Assembly (NCBI RefSeq): GCF_026341855.1
Contig: NZ_JAPENW010000001.1
Location: forward strand, 1,922,001-1,986,000
Direction: 5' to 3'
From: Streptomyces sp. NBC_00568
GTDB taxonomy: Bacteria; Actinomycetota; Actinomycetes; Streptomycetales; Streptomycetaceae
DNA length: 64,000 nucleotides
Made by a program: the position numbers and the translations under genes. Of the stretch, positions 8,502-17,240 are shown piece by piece. The notes beneath the pieces are model-generated. The model worked only from the letters and a program-made list of their open reading frames with translations. It ran no database searches and was not told the origin of the DNA. Position 1 is the stretch's first letter. Every line of letters starts with the position of its first letter.

Positions 8502-9257
8502 TCATTCCTTCGTGGGGGCTTTGCCGGAGTAGTCGCGGCTGATGGCGTCCGCCGTACGGCGCACCAGCGGGAGCAGGGTGAGCAGTTCGTCGGCGGTGAC
8601 GACGACGTTGGGCGCGGAGACCGACATGGCGGCACAGACGCGTCCGTCGGCGCCGCGGATGGGGGCCGCGACGCAGTTGATGGATTCCTCGTGACCACCG
8701 AGGTCCGTGGCCCAGCCCTGTTCGCGTACCGTCGCCAGCTCCTTCAAAAAGGCGGGGGCGCTGGGGGTCGAACGGGCCGTGTACATGGGGTAGTCGAGCT
8801 TGTCGGCGAGGGCGCGGCGCTCGGCCTCGGGCAGGTCGGCGAGGAGCAGTTTGGCCACCGCCGCGACGGTGATGGCGACGGGCTTCCCGATCCGCGAGTA
8901 CATGCGCACCGGGTAGCGGCTCTCCACCTTGTCGATGTAGAGGACCTCGTTCTCCTCGTGGACGGCGAGGTGGACGGTGTGTCCGCACTGTTCGTTGAGG
9001 CGGACGAGGTGGGGGTGGGCGATCTCGCGGACGTCGAGGTTCTCGACGGCCTCCTGGGCGAGGGCGAAGAGGCGGGCGCCGAGGCGGTAGCGCTGGTCGG
9101 ACTGGCGGTAGACCAGGCCGTGCTCGTGCAGGGTGCGCAGCAGGCGGAGCGCGGTGGACTTGTGGACGCCGAGGCGGTCGGCGACCTGTCCGAGGTCGGC
9201 GGGGCCCTCGGCGAGCAGGGGCAGGATGCTCAGCGCTCGGTCGACGGTCTGGCTCAT
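8502..9257 (-). CDS. IclR-family transcriptional regulator
   Basis: Cytoplasmic DNA-binding regulator of 251 residues. The N-terminal winged helix (about 1-65, VDRALSILPLLAEG then ADRLGVHKSTALRLLRTL) is followed by the IclR effector-binding domain (about 75-245), containing GKPVAITVAAVAKLLLADLP and the GHEESINCVAAPI motif. ATG 9257 overlaps the kinase stop by four bases (ATGA), indicating translational coupling. It probably controls the divergent kinase-iclR-ridA and deaminase-deacylase operons through the palindrome at 10441-10468. The effector would be an intermediate such as a keto-deoxy sugar acid, by analogy with KdgR-type IclR proteins. Confidence 0.93.
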   Translation of the reverse strand: MSQTVDRALSILPLLAEGPADLGQVADRLGVHKSTALRLLRTLHEHGLVYRQSDQRYRLGARLFALAQEAVENLDVREIAHPHLVRLNEQCGHTVHLAVHEENEVLYIDKVESRYPVRMYSRIGKPVAITVAAVAKLLLADLPEAERRALADKLDYPMYTARSTPSAPAFLKELATVREQGWATDLGGHEESINCVAAPIRGADGRVCAAMSVSAPNVVVTADELLTLLPLVRRTADAISRDYSGKAPTKE

Positions 9258-10345
9258 GGCGTGCGTACCTCCTCGGCGGCCCGTGCGTCGGCTTCGGTCC
9301 AGCCGGGGCCGAGTCGAAGTGTCTCCCACGCGCGGTCGTCGAGAGCGGCCAGCCGGTCGGCGTGCCCGCGGGCGGGCGGCTCGGCGAGGTCGCCGGGCAC
9401 GGTGAGGGCGGCGGCGGCCATCAGGTGGCCGTGGCGGAGCCGGTCGCGGACGGGGAGGCCGCGGAGGGTGGCGGAGAGGAACCCGGCGGCGAAGGCGTCG
9501 CCGGCGCCGACGGCCGCGACGACGTCGACGCGCAGCGCACGGACGAAGGTGGCGGTGCCGGCGGCGTCCTCGGTCCCCTCGGGGACGTCCTTGTCGAACA
9601 CGACGGCTCCGCCCTTGCCGTACTTGACGACCAGGACGTCCGGTTCGGGCAGTGCCTCGCGGATCGCGCGTGCCCCGCGCAGCCCCCAGGCCTCGCGGGC
9701 CTCGTCGTCCCCGACGAAGACGATGTCGGCGCCGCGCGCGAGGTCGAGCAGGACGCGCGGCCCTTCGGGGTCGCGCCACAGCCCCGGGCGGTGGTTGACG
9801 TCGAAGGAGACGAGGGGGCGGCCGGGCCGTGGGGCGGTCAGTTCGCGCATCAGGGCGAGGCAGTCGTCGGAGAGTGCGGCGGTGATTCCGGACAGGTGCA
9901 GCACGCGGCCCGAGCGGGCGGCGGCCAGGTCCACGTTCCGCGCGGTCATGGCGGAGGCGGCGGATCCGGCCCGGTAGTAGGCGACTTCGTGGGCGTCGGT
10001 CGCGCGGTCGCCCGCGGTGCGGAAGTAGACGCCGGTCGGGCGGTCGGGGTCCCGGCGTACGGCGGAGGTGTCGACGCCGTACGCGGCGATCGCCTCCACG
10101 AGGTGGTCGCCGAACCCGTCGGCGCCGACCCTGCCGACCCAGCGCGCGGAGTGACCGGCACGGGCGAGCACGCACGCCACGTTGGACTCGGCGCCGCCGA
10201 TGCCCCGCTCGAACGACGGCACGTCGGCGAGGCGCCCGGCCCGGGTGGGCAGGAAGGTGACCATGGACTCGCCGAGCGCCACCACCTCGACGGTGTCGAG
10301 GCCGGCGTCGGAGGACGCGGCACCTGCGGGTCCGTTGCTGGTCAC
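9254..10345 (-). CDS. PfkB-family sugar kinase, 2-keto-3-deoxygluconate kinase type
   Basis: Cytoplasmic ribokinase-family kinase (363 residues) that most resembles 2-keto-3-deoxygluconate (KDG) kinases, which convert KDG to KDPG. The family features are GESMVTFLPTRAG and GGAESNVACVLARAG near the N-terminus, VVKYGKGG, and the PfkB signature AAVGAGDAFAAGF with the catalytic aspartate. The last ~40 residues extend beyond the usual fold. It is the first gene of the leftward operon and overlaps iclR by four bases. Substrate assignment rests on family resemblance plus the neighbouring deaminase; another keto-sugar is possible. Confidence 0.85.
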   Translation of the reverse strand: MTSNGPAGAASSDAGLDTVEVVALGESMVTFLPTRAGRLADVPSFERGIGGAESNVACVLARAGHSARWVGRVGADGFGDHLVEAIAAYGVDTSAVRRDPDRPTGVYFRTAGDRATDAHEVAYYRAGSAASAMTARNVDLAAARSGRVLHLSGITAALSDDCLALMRELTAPRPGRPLVSFDVNHRPGLWRDPEGPRVLLDLARGADIVFVGDDEAREAWGLRGARAIREALPEPDVLVVKYGKGGAVVFDKDVPEGTEDAAGTATFVRALRVDVVAAVGAGDAFAAGFLSATLRGLPVRDRLRHGHLMAAAALTVPGDLAEPPARGHADRLAALDDRAWETLRLGPGWTEADARAAEEVRTP

Positions 10346-10440
10346 GATGGTCGGGGCTCCTCGCTCTGGCGGCCGACGGCGGCGAACGGCACCGTTGACC
10401 CTGCGTTGGCTGGGATGTTAGACAGCAGTAAGCGACATAC

Positions 10441-10468
10441 GCAATGAGCGTTGCACAGCATGCAACGC
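10441..10468. promoter_or_regulatory. Palindromic candidate IclR operator in the divergent promoter
   Basis: GCGTTGCA (10448-10455) and TGCAACGC (10461-10468) form an 8-bp inverted repeat with a 5-base spacer. An overlapping GCAA-N6-TTGC element starts at 10441. The site lies in the 147-bp gap between the divergent kinase and deaminase genes, 25 bp before the deaminase start, where one IclR dimer could govern both directions. TTGCA/TGCAA half-sites are typical of IclR-family operators. Binding is inferred. Confidence 0.6.
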
Positions 10469-10492
10469 ATCCGGGCAGACCAAGGAGGCCCC

Positions 10493-11770
10493 ATGAGCGC
10501 CGACACCGCCGCCGCACCGCTGGCCGCACTCGTGGCGGACCGCGTCGACCACCGTTTCAAGGGCCTGCCCCCGGACGCGGACGGCCTGAGCGTCGGGGAG
10601 TTGGCCGCCCAGCGCCGCAACCTGTTCACGGACGGCTTCACCACCCCCGTCCTCGCCCTCTCCGCCGAGCGCCTGACCCACAACCTCGAACTCATGGAGA
10701 CGTACGCCACCCGGCACGGCCTCGCGTTCGCGCCGCACGGCAAGACGTCCATGGCGCCTCAGCTGTTCTGGCGGCAGATCGAGCACGGCGCCTGGGGCAT
10801 CACCCTCGCGGTCCCCCACCAGGTGCGCGTGGCACGGGAGTTCGGCATCGACCGGATCTTCCTCGCGAACGAACTCGTCGACGCGGCGGCCCTGCGGTGG
10901 ATCGCCACCGAGCTGGCCGGGGACCCCGGCTTCCGGTTCATCTGTTACGTCGACTCGGTGCGCGGTGTGGAGCTGATGGACGCCGCGCTGCGCGGGAGCG
11001 CCCGCCCGGTGGACGTCGTCGTCGAACTCGCCGCCGGCGAGGGCGCCCGTACCGGCGTGCGTACGGAGGCGCAGTGCGCGGCGGTCGCGGACGCGGTGGC
11101 GGCGACGGCGACGCTCCGGCTGGTCGGCGTCGCGGGATACGAGGGCGAGGTCCCGGACGCGGATCCCGGGCGGGTGCACGCCTGGCTGCGGCGGCTGACC
11201 GCGCTCGCGGCGGAGTTCGACGGCGCCGGACGCTTCAAGGGCCTCGACGAGATCGTCGTCAGCGCGGGCGGCAGCGCCTGGTTCGACGCGGTCGCCGACG
11301 TCTTCGCGGAGATCCCGGAACTCTCCCTCCCCGTCCTGAAGTTGCTGCGTTCCGGCGCGTACGTCTCGCACGACGACGGCCACTACCGCAAGCTGACCCC
11401 GTTCGCGCGCGTCCCGGAGGAGGGCGCCCTGCACCCGGCGTTCCGCCTCTGGTCGCAGGTCGTCTCCCGGCCCTCCCCCGAGCAGGCCTTCAGCAACGCG
11501 GGCAAGCGGGACGCGGCCCACGACCTCGACCTCCCCTTCGCCCAGGTGGTGCGCCGGGACGGCGCCGAGCGTCCCGCGGCCGGCATCGAGGTCAGCGGGC
11601 TCTCCGACCAGCACGCCTGGCTGCGCACGGCACCGGAGGCGGATCTGGAGGTCGGCGACTGGCTCGGCATGGGTCTGTCCCATCCGTGCACGTCCTTCGA
11701 CAAGTGGCAGCTGATCCCGCTGGTCGAGGCGGACGGCACGGTCGTCGACTACATCCGCACGTTCTTCTAG
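10493..11770 (+). CDS. Fold-III PLP deaminase (D-serine/D-glucosaminate dehydratase-like)
   Basis: Cytoplasmic PLP enzyme of the alanine racemase / D-threonine aldolase fold, 425 residues. ATG 10493 follows AAGGAGG. The N-terminal barrel carries the PLP lysine in FAPHGKTSM, and the C-terminal D-serine dehydratase-like domain carries metal-type residues in SDQHAWL and SHPCTSF. Family members deaminate D-serine or D-glucosaminate to 2-keto acids, or cleave D-threonine. The KDG-type kinase beside it makes D-glucosaminate (giving KDG) an attractive substrate; a D-amino acid deaminase is the conservative reading. It is separated by 16 bp from the deacylase and divergent from kinase-iclR-ridA. Confidence 0.85.
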   Translation: MSADTAAAPLAALVADRVDHRFKGLPPDADGLSVGELAAQRRNLFTDGFTTPVLALSAERLTHNLELMETYATRHGLAFAPHGKTSMAPQLFWRQIEHGAWGITLAVPHQVRVAREFGIDRIFLANELVDAAALRWIATELAGDPGFRFICYVDSVRGVELMDAALRGSARPVDVVVELAAGEGARTGVRTEAQCAAVADAVAATATLRLVGVAGYEGEVPDADPGRVHAWLRRLTALAAEFDGAGRFKGLDEIVVSAGGSAWFDAVADVFAEIPELSLPVLKLLRSGAYVSHDDGHYRKLTPFARVPEEGALHPAFRLWSQVVSRPSPEQAFSNAGKRDAAHDLDLPFAQVVRRDGAERPAAGIEVSGLSDQHAWLRTAPEADLEVGDWLGMGLSHPCTSFDKWQLIPLVEADGTVVDYIRTFF

Positions 11771-11786
11771 AAGCCGGAGACGCCCC

Positions 11787-13415
11787 ATGGATCACGCCGA
11801 CCTGGTCATCCAGGACGTGGACGTCGCCGACGGCAGCGGCGCGGCCACCTACCGCGCCGACGTGGCCGTCAAGGGCGGCCGGATCGTCTCGATCGTCAAG
11901 GAGGCCGCGGCGGCCGGCTGCCAGCGGCCGCGCGGCACCCGTGAGCTGGACGCCGAGGGCCTCGTCCTCTCCCCCGGCTTCATCGACATGCACGCGCACA
12001 GCGACCTCGCGCTGCTGCGGGACCCGGACCACAGCGCGAAGGCCGCCCAGGGCGTGACCCTCGAAGTCATCGGCCAGGACGGCCTGTCGTACGCGCCGGT
12101 CGACGACCGTACGCTCGCCGAGGTCCGCCGGACGATCACCGGCTGGAACGGCCACGGCGACGACATCGACTTCACCTGGCGCTCCGTGGGCGAGTACCTG
12201 GACCGTCTCGACCACGGCTTCGACGGCGAGGGCATCGCCGTGAACGCCGCCTACCTCGTCCCCCAGGGCACCGTCCGCATGCTCGCCGTCGGCTGGGAGG
12301 ACCGCGAGGCGACCCCCCAGGAGCTGGACCGGATGCGGCGCTTGGTGGCGGACGGGCTGCGGGAGGGCGCGGTCGGCATGTCCTCCGGGCTGACGTACAC
12401 CCCCGGGATGTACGCCAAGGACGCCGAACTCACCGCCCTGTGCCGGGTGGTGGCGGAGCACGGCGGCTACTACTGCCCGCATCACCGCTCCTACGGGGCG
12501 GGCGCCCTGGAGGCGTACGAGGAGATGGTGACCCTCACGCGAGAGGCGGGCTGCCCGCTCCATCTCGCCCACGCCACCATGAACTTCGGCGTGAACGAGG
12601 GGAAGGCGCCCGATCTCCTCGCCCTGCTGGACAAGGCGCTGGCGGAGGGTGCGGACATCACCCTGGACACCTATCCGTACACCCCGGGGTGCACCACCCT
12701 CGTGGCGATGCTGCCGAGCTGGGCGGGCGAGGGCGGACCTGAGGCGGTTCTCGCCCGGCTGCGGGACGACGCGACCGCCGAACGCGTCCGGCACCACATG
12801 GAGGTCGTGGGCGCCGACGGCTGCCACGGTGTCCCCATCGAGTGGGACACGATCGAGATCTCCGGGGTGTCCGACCCGGACCTCGGGTCCTACGTCGGCC
12901 GCACCGTCCGGGAATCCGCCGACCTGCGCGGCGAGGCCCCCTGGACCACCGCCCGCCGTCTGCTGACCGAGGACCGTCTCGGCCCGACGATCCTGCAGCA
13001 CGTCGGCCACGAGGAGAACGTCCGGGCGATCATGCGGCACCCCGTGCACACCGGCGGCTCCGACGGCATCCTGCGCGGCGACAAACCGCACCCGCGCGCG
13101 TACGGCACCTTCCCGCACTATCTCGGCCGGTACGTCCGGGAGTTGGGCGTCCTCTCACTGGAGGAGTGCGTCGCCCATCTCACCGGCCGCCCGGCGGCCC
13201 GGCTGCGGCTGCCCGACCGCGGCCTCGTCCGCGAGGGGTACCGGGCCGATCTGGTCCTCTTCGACCCGGCGACGGTCGCGGCGGGGTCGACCTTCGCGGC
13301 GCCGCGCACCCTGCCGACCGGCATCCCGCACGTCCTGATCGACGGCCGTTTCGTCGTCGAGGACGGGCGCAGGACGGACGTACTGGCGGGACGGGCGGTC
13401 CGCCGCACGGCGTGA
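11787..13415 (+). CDS. N-acyl-D-amino-acid deacylase (D-aminoacylase) family amidohydrolase
   Basis: Zinc-dependent amidohydrolase of 542 residues, in the D-aminoacylase family, which releases the acyl group from N-acyl-D-amino acids. The metal motif GFIDMHAHSD (HxH) is at about residues 67-76; further metal-site histidines appear in CPHHRSYG, LAHATMNFG and LQHVGHEEN, and the HTGGSDG motif supplies the catalytic aspartate. ATG 11787 lies 16 bases after the deaminase stop with GGAG upstream, so both are one operon. In the context of the KDG-type kinase it could act on N-acetylglucosaminate rather than amino acids. It has no signal peptide, so it is cytoplasmic. Confidence 0.9.
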   Translation: MDHADLVIQDVDVADGSGAATYRADVAVKGGRIVSIVKEAAAAGCQRPRGTRELDAEGLVLSPGFIDMHAHSDLALLRDPDHSAKAAQGVTLEVIGQDGLSYAPVDDRTLAEVRRTITGWNGHGDDIDFTWRSVGEYLDRLDHGFDGEGIAVNAAYLVPQGTVRMLAVGWEDREATPQELDRMRRLVADGLREGAVGMSSGLTYTPGMYAKDAELTALCRVVAEHGGYYCPHHRSYGAGALEAYEEMVTLTREAGCPLHLAHATMNFGVNEGKAPDLLALLDKALAEGADITLDTYPYTPGCTTLVAMLPSWAGEGGPEAVLARLRDDATAERVRHHMEVVGADGCHGVPIEWDTIEISGVSDPDLGSYVGRTVRESADLRGEAPWTTARRLLTEDRLGPTILQHVGHEENVRAIMRHPVHTGGSDGILRGDKPHPRAYGTFPHYLGRYVRELGVLSLEECVAHLTGRPAARLRLPDRGLVREGYRADLVLFDPATVAAGSTFAAPRTLPTGIPHVLIDGRFVVEDGRRTDVLAGRAVRRTA

Positions 13416-13435
13416 CCGCCCGCCCTCCCGCGGCA

Positions 13436-14323
13436 CTACGGCTTGGGCAGGACGCACCCGCTCAGGGTCAGGTCGAGCTTGTTGCCGGTCGTGAAGCAGG
13501 CCGGTATCTGGTAGGTCTCCTCGGCGTAGTTGATGCCCTGGCGGACGGTGACGTTGCCGCTCGCGTCGACCTCGCACGGGTTGTTCACCGTGCAGCGCTC
13601 GCCGTCCTCGTTGCCGGTGTTGTTGACGGCGACGACCTTGCCGGTGGCCTGGTCGACGACCGGCGAGCCCGAGGTGCCGCCGATGGTGTTGCAGGCGGAG
13701 GTGTAGCGGACCGAGTCCTTCCAGGTCCAGTCGCCCTCCTTGAGGCGGTACACGAAGCCGTCGATGCTGCAGCTGTAGAGCCGCTTCCAGTAGCCGGAGG
13801 CCACGGTGATGGCGGTGCCGGCGGCCGGATGCGTGTTCTGCACGGTCAGCGCGCTGATGCCGTACGAGTTCTTGATGGTCGCGTAGGTGCTGGTGAGCTG
13901 GTAGATCGTGATGTCCGTGTCGGTCATCGTGGAGTACGCGACCTTGCTTGCCCGCAGCGTGGCGACCTTGGTGCCGGCCGAGTTGAGCAGGCTGAAGGTC
14001 CGGCTGGACGCCTGGCCGACGATCACCTCACCGGGGTCCGGGAAGCCGGTCTCCAGGCAGTGGCCGTTGGAGAGCACGAGCGCCGGGTCGGTGTCCGCCG
14101 AGTTGGGGAAGCGGACGACCGAGCCGGAGCAGTTGCTGAGCGCGACGGTCCCGGCCAGGCTGACGGCCTGGAGCGTGGGCGCGGCCGCCTCGGTGTCCGC
14201 CGGGACGGCCTTGGCCGACACGTGCGTGGGGGCGGACTCGGGCGCGGACGCGGCGACCGCGGGTGCCGCGCCCGCCCCGGTCATCACCAGGGCGAAGAGA
14301 GCGGCGACGAGAGGCTTTCTCAT
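13436..14323 (-). CDS. Secreted trypsin-fold serine protease
   Basis: Exported protein of 295 residues. ATG 14323 begins a signal peptide cleaved after about AVA-AS (residue 24-25), then a short pro-region and a chymotrypsin-like double barrel. The catalytic triad is visible: His in LSNGHCLE, Asp in MTDTDITIY and Ser in GGTSGSPVVD. Three cysteine pairs are plausible (NCSG/GHC, YSCS/SACN, ERC/NPC), plus CFTT/GCVL at the end. Substrate specificity cannot be told from sequence. It converges on the deacylase with only 20 bp between stops. Confidence 0.88.
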   Translation of the reverse strand: MRKPLVAALFALVMTGAGAAPAVAASAPESAPTHVSAKAVPADTEAAAPTLQAVSLAGTVALSNCSGSVVRFPNSADTDPALVLSNGHCLETGFPDPGEVIVGQASSRTFSLLNSAGTKVATLRASKVAYSTMTDTDITIYQLTSTYATIKNSYGISALTVQNTHPAAGTAITVASGYWKRLYSCSIDGFVYRLKEGDWTWKDSVRYTSACNTIGGTSGSPVVDQATGKVVAVNNTGNEDGERCTVNNPCEVDASGNVTVRQGINYAEETYQIPACFTTGNKLDLTLSGCVLPKP

Positions 14324-14483
14324 GTGGGGGTCCCCTCTTGCGACTTGGGGCGGCCGAAGGTCATCCGGTCGCCTTCCGTTGACCGGAGGTCTTCCGGCCA
14401 TCTGTTTGTCATGTGCATTGTGAGGGGGGAGGGAAAGGCGGACAAGGAGCGGTTTCCGGCCTGGGGAGTGGCCACAACACGCC

Positions 14484-15125
14484 CTAGAGGGCGGCCTGTT
14501 CGTACGCCTCCTCGGCATGTCGGAAGAGCAGCGCGCCGCTCGTGGCGACCCGCGCGTCGAGCGCCCCGGCACGGGCCTCGCGGTTCGGGGTGGTGCGACT
14601 GGTGAAGAAGAAGACGGCGGTCCGAGATACCGCTCGCTCTCCCGCCGGCCGCGCAGATCGGAGAGTCCCGCCTCCCGGTCCGGTCCGCGCCGCACATCGG
14701 AGATGAGCAGGTCGATCCGGGTGACGCCGAGGACGTGCTCGGCACGGTCCCGGTCGGTGGCCACCGGGACGCGGGCCCCCCGTACCTCCAGCAGCTCGGC
14801 GAACCGGGTGTCGCGCTCGGGGTGGTCGTCGATCCAGAGCCCCCGCATCCCGGCGTACGGCGGGCGCTGCCGGGTTGCACGGCCGGGCCCGGGCTCCGCC
14901 TGCTCGTCCGGACGGGCCCCGCGAGCAGGGGCGCCCCTGCGGCGACTGCGCCACCAGGTCGTCCACCTCGGTCAGCGCCATCAGCTGCGGGAGCAGCACA
15001 GACGGGCTTGAGCGCGCACTCCAGACCGAAGCCGTTGATGAGCCTCTTGATCCGGCGCGGGACGCGGGCGGAGCGCGGGGCGATCAGCTCGGCGAGGTGG
15101 TCACCGGGCAGGTCCTGGACAGGGG
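14484..15125 (-). pseudogene. Frameshifted relic with NTPase C-terminus and receiver-like domain
   Basis: Recognisable protein pieces fall in different minus-strand frames. About 15057-15020 encodes RRIKRLINGFGLE, resembling the end of KAP-type P-loop NTPases. A segment around 14990 encodes LLPQLMALTEVDDLVAQ. From 14848 another frame gives a receiver-like start (LWIDDHPERDTRF, then RIDLLISDVRRG). From about 14640 to 14484 a different frame gives FFFTSRTTPNREARAGALDA and a C-terminal EEAYEQAAL. Intact homologues run these in one frame, so at least two or three indels have broken the gene. Sequencing error is the alternative. Confidence 0.55.
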
Positions 15126-15133
15126 ACCGACGG

Positions 15134-15778
15134 CTACCTGTGCCGCCCTCCGCCTCTCCCGTGCCCGTTCCCCCCGCTGGTGCCACCCGTCGCCGAGGCG
15201 GTCGCGGTGGGGGACGCGGAGGCCGGGGGCGCGGTGGACGCGGAGGGCGTGGAAGCGCCCCCGGCGGTCGTGGTCGCGCCGGGGGACGCGCTCGCTGAGG
15301 CACCGGCCGAGGCAGCGGCCGGCGTGGCCGACGGCGTGGCTGCCGACGGCTGCGCGGACGTGGCGTCGGCGGATTCCTCGTCCGACTGCGCGGGTCCCGT
15401 CGCGAGGCGCACGGGCCCGGACGTCCCCACGGGCGTGCCGCCCGTCCCGTCGGCCGGCTCGGAGTCGAAGGCCCCCACGACGACGACGCCGAGGACGACG
15501 ACGCACGCCGCGCCTCCGGCCACGGCCAGCCGCCGGGTCAGCCGGGCACGCCGGCGGCGCAGCAGCCGCTCGTGCCGCCCCGCCGGATCACCGGGCACGG
15601 CGCTGTCGGCGGGCACCGGGTCGAGGAGGGCGGTGTCGTCGCCGTCCGCGTAGGCCTTCCGCCAGCCGTGCGCCTCGGCCGGATCGGAGTACGACTCATA
15701 GGCCGGAGGAGTCTCCCCGTCGCTCTGTGGGAGGTACACCTTCGGCCGGGCTTCGGAATCGCCGGACTGCCAGGACAT
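15134..15778 (-). CDS. Single-pass membrane protein with Ser/Ala/Thr-rich tail
   Basis: Unknown protein of 214 residues. The cytoplasmic N-terminal ~80 residues contain HGWRKAYADGDDTALLDP, then an arginine-rich stop (RRRRARLTRR) and one membrane segment (about 86-106). The remaining ~105 residues are low-complexity Ser/Ala/Thr/Pro, probably outside the cell as a wall-spanning stalk. ATG 15778 is the start nearest the first conserved-looking residues (SWQSGDSE). It lies directly upstream of the receiver-domain relic and divergent from the aminotransferase. Confidence 0.75.
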   Translation of the reverse strand: MSWQSGDSEARPKVYLPQSDGETPPAYESYSDPAEAHGWRKAYADGDDTALLDPVPADSAVPGDPAGRHERLLRRRRARLTRRLAVAGGAACVVVLGVVVVGAFDSEPADGTGGTPVGTSGPVRLATGPAQSDEESADATSAQPSAATPSATPAAASAGASASASPGATTTAGGASTPSASTAPPASASPTATASATGGTSGGNGHGRGGGRHR

Positions 15779-15904
15779 GATCGCGCATTCTAGGGACCAC
15801 CAGGGCTTTCGGAGTAGCGCGCGGACAAAGAGGTCCGAACCTCCCCGTCTCACGTGGTGGAAAACACGCCCCGGTGTGCGTTACACGGCCGTAAGCTCAC
15901 GGAC

Positions 15905-17116
15905 ATGCAGGTGATCCAGTCCACGAAGCTCGCCAACGTCTGCTACGAGATCCGGGGTCCGGTTCTTGAGGAGGCGATGCGGCTCGAAGCGGCCGGTCAC
16001 CGCATCCTCAAGCTCAACACGGGCAACCCGGCGGCCTTCGGGTTCGAGTGTCCGCCCGAGATCCTCGAGGACATCCTCCGCAACGTCTCCTCGGCGCACG
16101 GCTACGGCGACGCCAAGGGCCTGCTCGCCGCCCGCCGCGCGGTCGTGATGCACAACCAGACCCTCGGCATCGAGACGGACGTCGAGCACGTCTTCATCGG
16201 CAACGGCGTCTCCGAGCTCATCGTGATGGCGATGCAGGGCCTGCTGGACGACGGCGACGAGGTCCTCGTACCGGCCCCGGACTACCCCTTGTGGACCGCG
16301 GCGGTCTCCCTGTCCGGCGGCACGGCCGTGCACTACCGCTGCGACGAGCAGTCCGACTGGATGCCGGACCTCGCGGACGTGGAGCGGAAGGTCACCGACC
16401 GCACCAAGGCGATCGTCATCATCAACCCGAACAACCCGACCGGCGCGGTGTACGACGAAGCCATGCTCCGGGGGCTCACGGACATCGCCCGGCGGCACAA
16501 CCTGCTGGTCTGCTCCGACGAGATCTACGACAAGATCCTCTACGACGACGCCACGCACACCGCGACCGCCAAGATCGCCCCGGATCTGCTCACCCTCACC
16601 TTCAACGGCATGTCGAAGGCGTACCGCGTGGCGGGCTACCGCGTCGGCTGGATGTCGATCTCGGGGCCGCGCGCGCACGCGGAGTCCTACATCGAGGGAC
16701 TGACGATCCTCGCGAACATGCGCCTGTGCGCGAACATGCCGGGGCAGCACGGGGTGGTGGCGGCGCTCAGCGGGCGGCAGACGATCAGCGACCTGGTCCT
16801 GCCTGGCGGGCGCCTGAAGGAGCAGCGGGACGTCGCGCACGAGCTGCTGACGCAGATCCCCGGCGTGACCTGCGTGAAGCCGAAGGGGGCGCTGTACCTC
16901 TTCCCGCGTCTCGACCCGAAGGTCTTCAAGATCAAGGACGACCGGCAGATGGTGCTCGACCTGCTGCGCCGCGAGAAGATCATGGTCGTCCAGGGAACGG
17001 GCTTCAACTGGCCCGAGGCGGACCACTTCCGGGTGGTCACCCTGCCGACGGTCGGGGATCTGACGGACGCGGTGACCCGGATCGGCACGTTCCTCGACGG
17101 CTACAGCCAGCCGTGA
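15905..17116 (+). CDS. Class I PLP aminotransferase, alanine aminotransferase (AlaA) type
   Basis: Cytoplasmic fold-I aminotransferase of 403 residues. The family features are KLNTGNPAAFGF near the N-terminus, IGNGVSELI, PNNPTGAVY, SDEIYDKILYD and the PLP lysine in NGMSKAYRVAGYRVGW. The whole sequence closely resembles E. coli AlaA-type glutamate-pyruvate aminotransferases, which exchange amino groups between alanine and 2-oxoglutarate. ATG 15905 begins the conserved QVIQSTKLANVCYEIRGP. It is monocistronic as far as visible, transcribed away from the membrane protein. Confidence 0.93.
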   Translation: MQVIQSTKLANVCYEIRGPVLEEAMRLEAAGHRILKLNTGNPAAFGFECPPEILEDILRNVSSAHGYGDAKGLLAARRAVVMHNQTLGIETDVEHVFIGNGVSELIVMAMQGLLDDGDEVLVPAPDYPLWTAAVSLSGGTAVHYRCDEQSDWMPDLADVERKVTDRTKAIVIINPNNPTGAVYDEAMLRGLTDIARRHNLLVCSDEIYDKILYDDATHTATAKIAPDLLTLTFNGMSKAYRVAGYRVGWMSISGPRAHAESYIEGLTILANMRLCANMPGQHGVVAALSGRQTISDLVLPGGRLKEQRDVAHELLTQIPGVTCVKPKGALYLFPRLDPKVFKIKDDRQMVLDLLRREKIMVVQGTGFNWPEADHFRVVTLPTVGDLTDAVTRIGTFLDGYSQP

Positions 17117-17181
17117 CGCCCGCGGGTGGAGCGGGGCGCGCTCACCCTGCGTACGCGTCGCGACCCATTCCGCGAACCGGC

Positions 17182-17210
17182 TCAACTTTAGACGAAATCC
17201 AAGCTAGGAT
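17182..17210 (+). promoter_or_regulatory. Possible promoter before the small protein gene
   Basis: TCAACT (17182-17187) and TAGGAT (17205-17210) are 17 bp apart, giving a good -10 match and a weak -35. The predicted start site is about 25 bases before the ATG at 17241, leaving room for the CAGGAGG ribosome binding site. Confidence 0.35.
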
Positions 17211-17240
17211 GGCTTCCTGTCAGGCACAGGAGGCCATCCC

